Shown in pieces: positions 58,523-64,000 of a DNA stretch of 64,000 nt. The notes below the pieces were generated by a model. That model was not told the origin of the DNA and searched no databases. It was given only the letters and a program-made list of their open reading frames with translations. Both the position numbers and the translations under genes were made by a program. Source of the stretch: Pseudomonas putida (GTDB taxonomy: Bacteria > Pseudomonadota > Gammaproteobacteria > Pseudomonadales > Pseudomonadaceae). Every line of letters starts with the position of its first letter. The first letter of the stretch is position 1. The DNA lies in contig NZ_CP066306.1 of NCBI RefSeq assembly GCF_016406145.1, positions 1 to 64,000 of the forward strand, written 5' to 3'.

Positions 58523-58762
58523 CTGTTTCTGGAGGTGATCAAGCATGGAGCGCCCTCCTCCTACCTGCTTTCGCTTACCGATGACCGCTCTTGCCAAAGC
58601 TCGGCGAATCTGATGTGATTGCCGCGTCGGGCTTTGCATGGTGGCCGTGCAAGCAAATCAAACCTGACTCCTATTCATGATTGAACCTGATTCGACGTCC
58701 AGCTTCGCGTCTAACGGCCCTACAAGCGCAGCTACCCCAACGTCGCTCATTAGGGGATAGTC

Positions 58763-59788
58763 ATGTCTGCAAAAAAGCTGCTTCAACCTCTCGCTGCTCA
58801 GCTGCACGCCTCGTTCTCGGCTTCTGGCCGCCCGTACTCTCATCTGCACCTCCACCAGCTGTTCCACGCGGCCATCGGCTCCGTTGCACCGCAAGTTGCC
58901 ATCCAAGACAAGCTGCCAATTCAGGTCTGTCGTGACAACGAGACACGGCAGTACAACCTCTACGCGGCGGTCGAGCGGGCGAAAACGTGCTTAGGATTGA
59001 CCGATCTTCAAGCAGTCGGTGTGGCTGAAGAAGTCATTGAGGTGCTACGAACTGCGGGAATCGGCGTGAACCAGGTTCGCCTGCTCCTTGACCCCTCCTT
59101 CAGCTCGAAGACTCGCAAAAAGGCCTTCAAGGCTCTCTGCAAGAACCTGGATCTGAACGAGCTAGGCGATCGCTTCGTCCCCAAGACTGCCACGTTGGCC
59201 ATCGCTGCTGGTATTGCGCCGCCTCCCAAAATGTCGTGGAAGGATCGCTTCGCCCTGGCTGCAAATTCCCCCATGCGGGGGCCAAGCGAGCTCATCAGCA
59301 TGGTCAACCGGGATGAGTGTTATCTGTGGGTATTCCCACCGACTGACCATCATGCGACGGCTCCAGCGACGCATGACCGTTTCTTTGGTGAAAAGACCCA
59401 CCCGAGCGCAGAAATGGGCATGGGGTTCAGCATCATCGATTCCGGCTGGACCCGCCCCAAGTACCCGCTATCCAGGCAGTCACAAGAGACCTTCATCCAG
59501 TATTCGCTTTCTGCGCCGATGTGGTCCTGGCGCGCACAAAGTGACACCTGGCGCCTGGGAAACATCCTGCGTTCAAGAATCCTTGACGGGGCTCCTTGGC
59601 ATAACGAGCCTCTGAGTGACGTGCTTCCGAGCGGCCTTAAATCCCTGCCCCGGATCTATGGGTGCGAAACCTGCCGAACGCTGTTCATTGAGAATCACAG
59701 CGACTACCCGGATGTACCCACTCAGTGCCAATGCGGTGAGGCGAGCAGCACGGGTGACCAAAACGAGTCATCTGCTCTCAATAGCTGA
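58763..59788 (+). CDS. Hypothetical protein with C-terminal zinc-ribbon-like end
   Basis: A 341-residue protein of unknown function. The N-terminal part is helical (LLQPLAAQLHASFSASGRPY, LYAAVERAKTCLGLTDLQAVG). The C-terminal end carries CETCRTLF and CQCGEA, a possible zinc ribbon. There is no signal peptide or membrane segment, and I recognise no family. AGGGGATAG precedes the ATG. It is separated from the porin by a terminator and lies before another small gene in the same direction. Confidence 0.6.
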   Translation: MSAKKLLQPLAAQLHASFSASGRPYSHLHLHQLFHAAIGSVAPQVAIQDKLPIQVCRDNETRQYNLYAAVERAKTCLGLTDLQAVGVAEEVIEVLRTAGIGVNQVRLLLDPSFSSKTRKKAFKALCKNLDLNELGDRFVPKTATLAIAAGIAPPPKMSWKDRFALAANSPMRGPSELISMVNRDECYLWVFPPTDHHATAPATHDRFFGEKTHPSAEMGMGFSIIDSGWTRPKYPLSRQSQETFIQYSLSAPMWSWRAQSDTWRLGNILRSRILDGAPWHNEPLSDVLPSGLKSLPRIYGCETCRTLFIENHSDYPDVPTQCQCGEASSTGDQNESSALNS

Positions 59789-59915
59789 TTTTCCTTACGG
59801 TGGCGGGCTGAGCCCCCCGTTAGGGATTGGCTATGGGAGCGGGATTCGCTCACCCCAAACCTGAAGGCGCCGCCACCTAACCGAGCGATATGAGCTGAAT
59901 GCTCGCGGAGTAGAT

Positions 59916-60140
59916 ATGCAAAAGAGTAAAAACAAACAGGACACCCTGGCGGCGATCAATGCGCTTGTCGAGATTGCGTATGATCAGGGATTTGCGGACG
60001 GACACGGAGTCGGCAATCAAGTCGGTTTCGTAGCCGGTGTCATGAGCCTCAAAGCTGCATTGGCCTGCGGCTTACGGCATGGCTCACCTGAGTGCGGAAA
60101 GGCCCTTGAAAGCCTCAAGCGCATCGGGATCGACGAGTGA
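59916..60140 (+). CDS. Small hypothetical protein
   Basis: A 74-residue protein with a Gly-rich centre (YDQGFADGHGVGNQVGFVAG) and a helical C-terminus. No family recognised. It ends just before the long hairpin at 60147. Confidence 0.5.
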   Translation: MQKSKNKQDTLAAINALVEIAYDQGFADGHGVGNQVGFVAGVMSLKAALACGLRHGSPECGKALESLKRIGIDE

Positions 60141-60146
60141 GAGAAA

Positions 60147-60183
60147 AGTACGGGTCGTGCGCTGATCGCGCACGACCCGTACT
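60147..60183. terminator. Long perfect hairpin between converging genes
   Basis: AGTACGGGTCGTGCGC (60147-60162) and its exact complement (60168-60183) flank a 5-base loop. On the minus strand CTTTTCTC follows, so it most likely ends the P1B ATPase transcript and may act both ways. Confidence 0.7.
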
Positions 60184-60232
60184 TCTACTTCAGGTCATTT
60201 CCCTGCTTAGCTTCATGATTGAAGCTCAGGGA

Positions 60233-62230
60233 TCAGGTGCTTCTGCGGTAGGCCAACAGGCGCAAGGCGTTGAAGACGACCAACAGTGTGGAGCCCTCAT
60301 GGATCGCAACAGCGGCACCAATGCTCAAGCCCATGATGGTGGACGGAACCAGGATGGCCACAATCCCCAAGCTGACGAACAGATTCTGGTGGATGATCGA
60401 TCGCGTGTGACGGCTCAGCCCCACCGCAAATGGGAGTTGCCTGATGTCGTCAGCCATAAGCGCGATATCAGCCGTTTCCAGGGCAACATCAGATCCAGCA
60501 GCCCCCATTGCGATACCAACGCTCGAACTGGCCATGGCAGGGGCATCATTGACGCCGTCACCCACCATGGCCACCTTGGCGCTAAGGCGCAGGTTTTTGA
60601 TGGCCTTGACCTTGTCTTCCGGCATCAGGTCTCCCCACGCTTCATCTAAGCCAACTTGTTTGGCTACAGCCTCTGCAACGCGGTTGTGGTCTCCAGAAAT
60701 CATGACCATGCGTTCGATGCCCATCTCTCTAAGCTTCTGGAGTGCCTCTTTGGCCCCCTCCCGGGGTGTGTCCAATAGCCCGATAGCGCCCAGATCCTTG
60801 TCAGCACGCCGTACCACCATGGTGGTACGGCCTGACTGACGTAGACGCTCCGCAGCCTCCAGGGCTGCCTTGCTGAGTGCGGGAATACCATTGGTACCGA
60901 ACATCTCGACCTTGCCAATCCAGACGAACTGCCCATCAAGCTCAGCACGCACGCCGCGGCCAATCATGTTGCTCATGTTCTTGGCTTGGAATCGGCGCCG
61001 TGTGCCAATCATCTCTTCACCGTCACGCACAATTGCCGCAGCCAGCGGATGGTCGCTCATCGACTCCACAGCGATGGCGACGTTTAGCAGATCCTCGATC
61101 TGCGTGCCGCCTATGGGTATTACATCGGTGATACGTGGGCGCCCTTCGGTCAGGGTACCGGTCTTGTCGAATGCCATGGCATTCAATGATCCAAGCTCTT
61201 CAAGTGGCGCACCGCCCTTGATCAGCACGCCACCTCGGGCTGCCCTGGCGATGCCAGAGAGAATGGCGCTTGGTGTAGCGATCGCGAGCGCGCAGGGGCT
61301 GGCTGCAACCAGTACGGCCATCGCCCGGTAGAACGAGTCACGGAACGGCTCGTCAAGGAAAATGCCGGCAAATAGCAGCCCGACTACCAGCAGTAAAACC
61401 AACGGGACGAATATGCGTTGGAAGCGGTCCGTGAATCGCTGGGTCGGTGACTTCCTGACTTCGGCTTCACTGACCATCTTGATGACCCGCGCCAAGGTAC
61501 TCTCCGTAGAGCGCCGTGTTACCTCAACCTCGATGAGCGTTTCGCCATTGATGGTACCGGCGAAGACTTTCGAGGCTGCATCCACTGCATCTGGCTTGCT
61601 GCGTGCGAGTTCGGCATCAGGAACAGGTTGCTTGTCCACGGGGACGCTCTCACCGGTTACTGGCGCCTGGTTGATACTTGAGGAGCCTACGACTACAAAA
61701 CCATCGGCCGGCAGGCGGTCATTGGGGCGCACGATGACAACGTCACCGGGAACCAGCAGCTCCACGGGCATCTCCACCGTGCCATTTGCTCTGCGTACGA
61801 TCGCGGTGGCTGGTGCGAGCTTGGACAGTGCCTCAATCGCTTTCTTGGCCCGCCCCATCGCGTAGCTTTCAAGGGAATGCCCCAGACTGAACAGGAACAG
61901 CAGCAGAGCCCCCTCCGCCCAGGCGCCGATGCTCGCGGCACCGACTGCGGCGAGAAGCATCAGCGAGTCGATCTCGAAGCGTTTCTGACGGATGTTGGTA
62001 ACCGCTTCCTTAGTGGTGAACCATCCACCGAACACGTAGGCCGACACGTACAGAATCAGAGGCAGACGATCAATCAGGCCAAGTTTTCCTGCGAGAGCTC
62101 CGGCACCCAGGAGAGCACCACAGATCAGCGCGAAAATCAGCTCTGTGTTCATTCCAAAAATGCCGCCATGCTCATGGCTATGACCTTCATGCCCGGCTTG
62201 GTCATCAGGGCGTTCAAGCAAACTCTTCAT
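60233..62230 (-). CDS. cadA: P1B-4-type metal-transporting ATPase (CadA-like)
   Basis: A 665-residue P1B ATPase with six main helices and no N-terminal HMA domain, only a short His-rich head (HEGHSHEHGG). The membrane metal motif is SPC (ASPCALAIATP) with HEGST in the last helix pair, the combination that defines the P1B-4 group (Co/Zn/Cd/Fe exporters). It is not the CPC of classical CadA/Znt[18 protein letters not shown] and GDGVNDAPAM are present. GAAGGGACGAG precedes the ATG. No CadR-type dyad is visible upstream. Confidence 0.9.
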   Translation of the reverse strand: MKSLLERPDDQAGHEGHSHEHGGIFGMNTELIFALICGALLGAGALAGKLGLIDRLPLILYVSAYVFGGWFTTKEAVTNIRQKRFEIDSLMLLAAVGAASIGAWAEGALLLFLFSLGHSLESYAMGRAKKAIEALSKLAPATAIVRRANGTVEMPVELLVPGDVVIVRPNDRLPADGFVVVGSSSINQAPVTGESVPVDKQPVPDAELARSKPDAVDAASKVFAGTINGETLIEVEVTRRSTESTLARVIKMVSEAEVRKSPTQRFTDRFQRIFVPLVLLLVVGLLFAGIFLDEPFRDSFYRAMAVLVAASPCALAIATPSAILSGIARAARGGVLIKGGAPLEELGSLNAMAFDKTGTLTEGRPRITDVIPIGGTQIEDLLNVAIAVESMSDHPLAAAIVRDGEEMIGTRRRFQAKNMSNMIGRGVRAELDGQFVWIGKVEMFGTNGIPALSKAALEAAERLRQSGRTTMVVRRADKDLGAIGLLDTPREGAKEALQKLREMGIERMVMISGDHNRVAEAVAKQVGLDEAWGDLMPEDKVKAIKNLRLSAKVAMVGDGVNDAPAMASSSVGIAMGAAGSDVALETADIALMADDIRQLPFAVGLSRHTRSIIHQNLFVSLGIVAILVPSTIMGLSIGAAVAIHEGSTLLVVFNALRLLAYRRST

Positions 62231-62373
62231 AACTCGTCCCTTCTGGGGTCAAGGCTTCCAATTGCCCTCTGCAGTTGGGGAGCCGTCTCTGTTGGTTGGC
62301 TAAGATCTATTGCACGGTTTGCCCGAGCCCAGGCGTTAACATTTCGAAGCTATGGGGTATCGGGCGTAATAAA

Positions 62374-62398
62374 AAATGCCAGGCACTGCCTGGCATTT
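62374..62398. terminator. Terminator downstream of DUF2790 gene
   Basis: AAATGCCAGGCA / TGCCTGGCATTT hairpin with an A/T run on the minus-strand exit; ends the minus-strand DUF2790 transcript. Confidence 0.8.
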
Positions 62399-62432
62399 AT
62401 GAATTCTCTAATTGTTCTGTTCAAATCGTTTA

Positions 62433-62756
62433 CTACTTGTTGTTGATGCATTGCGAATACATCGAGTAACGAACAGTCTTGAGCGTGCCCTGGGAGTCCT
62501 CGAAGGTCATCAACCGTGGATAGACCTGGCAGGTACGGGGGTCCTGCGACTGACGTACGAATTTCGCAACGTCTATCTTCATGCCATATTTGTAATCCTG
62601 AATCTCTGGCATTGGCTTGCCATTTTTCTCCGCGTACTTGGCCACTGCGGTCTGGTGTTCCTTGGTGTATTGAAGCTGCTTGCTCTCGGAGAAAGTGTTG
62701 GCCTGCGAAGCCACCGAGAAAACAACAAGTGCAGCAGCGATAATTAGCTTTTTCAT
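62433..62756 (-). CDS. DUF2790 family small periplasmic protein
   Basis: A 107-residue exported protein (signal peptide to about ASQA) with YKYGMKIDVAKFV, LMTFEDSQGTL and cysteines in RTCQV and SQCINN. Third member of the family in the window, here between the P1B ATPase and czcA. A TTACA-type site lies 75 bases upstream. Confidence 0.85.
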   Translation of the reverse strand: MKKLIIAAALVVFSVASQANTFSESKQLQYTKEHQTAVAKYAEKNGKPMPEIQDYKYGMKIDVAKFVRQSQDPRTCQVYPRLMTFEDSQGTLKTVRYSMYSQCINNK

Positions 62757-62830
62757 AAAACCCTCTCAATTTCAAAACTTCTCGGGCGTAACCTTAGCAA
62801 TGCATAGGCATCACCGGCATGACGAGAAAC

Positions 62831-62844
62831 TTACAATTTTGAAA
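62831..62844 (-). promoter_or_regulatory. TTACA-type operator upstream of DUF2790 gene
   Basis: TTACAATTTTGAAA, nearly the same as the site at 52384. Member of the motif series of the island. Confidence 0.45.
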
Positions 62845-62875
62845 GGTAAGTGCATCTACTTCACTTTAAACAAAA

Positions 62876-62901
62876 AAGCCCACAACACGTGTTGTGGGCT
62901 T
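62876..62901 (-). terminator. Terminator of czcA
   Basis: AAGCCCACAACAC and GTGTTGTGGGCTT form a perfect 26-base palindrome followed on the minus strand by a T run; 18 bases after the czcA stop. Confidence 0.85.
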
Positions 62902-62918
62902 CTCTTTAGCGGAGGCTG

Positions 62919-64000
<1,082 letters not shown>

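Overview
The window begins at a chromosomal replication origin and reads oriC - dnaA - dnaN - recF - gyrB. Gene order, protein lengths and sequence (DnaA 511 aa, clamp and RecF 367 aa each, GyrB 806 aa once repaired) point to a Pseudomonas of the P. putida group. The MvaT-type nucleoid protein, the DUF2790 and PtrA-like small periplasmic proteins and the ColR-like site agree with this. As given, gyrB carries two separate 4-nt A/T insertions that break its frame. The rest of the gene is intact, so a sequence error or a second gyrB copy must be considered.

Downstream of gyrB nearly everything looks like one large mosaic island. It opens with a Tn7-like transposition module (tnsA, tnsB, tnsC, tniQ; 7.4-13.0 kb), followed by an MvaT/H-NS family gene and a cluster of short repeats that may be transposase-binding sites. 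A copper/silver block follows (13.7-34.4 kb): a DUF2790 protein; the minus-strand operon copA - Met/His-rich peptide - copB - cytochrome c - copG; a PtrA-like peptide; the copRS two-component system; cusCBAF with a small Cys/Met-rich gene in front; a methyltransferase/DUF2933/Met-rich cluster; a beta-propeller protein; a CopZ chaperone behind a CueR-like operator; and a CopA-type P1B ATPase whose upstream DUF2933 gene has decayed.

The middle (34.7-44.5 kb) is accessory and partly decayed. It holds a LuxR-type pseudogene, a STAS / GHKL-ATPase / DUF4325 cluster (the least understood candidate system here), a CobB-type sirtuin, a putative antitoxin-like gene, several unknown small genes and a TnsC-like fragment. 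An IS66 element is flanked by two genes that have both lost their 5' ends, which suggests an IS-driven deletion. A 60-bp palindrome, a pair of related small genes and a 42-codon gene also lie here.

The last part (44.5-64 kb) is a zinc/cadmium/cobalt and envelope-modification block: an EptA-like phosphoethanolamine transferase, a zinc-ribbon protein, a CzcD-type CDF exporter, czcRS, an ArnT/ArnC/GtrA-like glycosylation operon, a LysR regulator, a phosphate-type porin, a P1B-4 type ATPase (SPC and HEGST motifs), two DUF2790 genes and the 3' part of a czcA pump cut by the window edge. A recurring operator-like motif, TTACA-N4-TG, lies in front of many of these genes and could tie metal export to lipid A modification and to the small periplasmic proteins through CopR/CzcR-type regulators.
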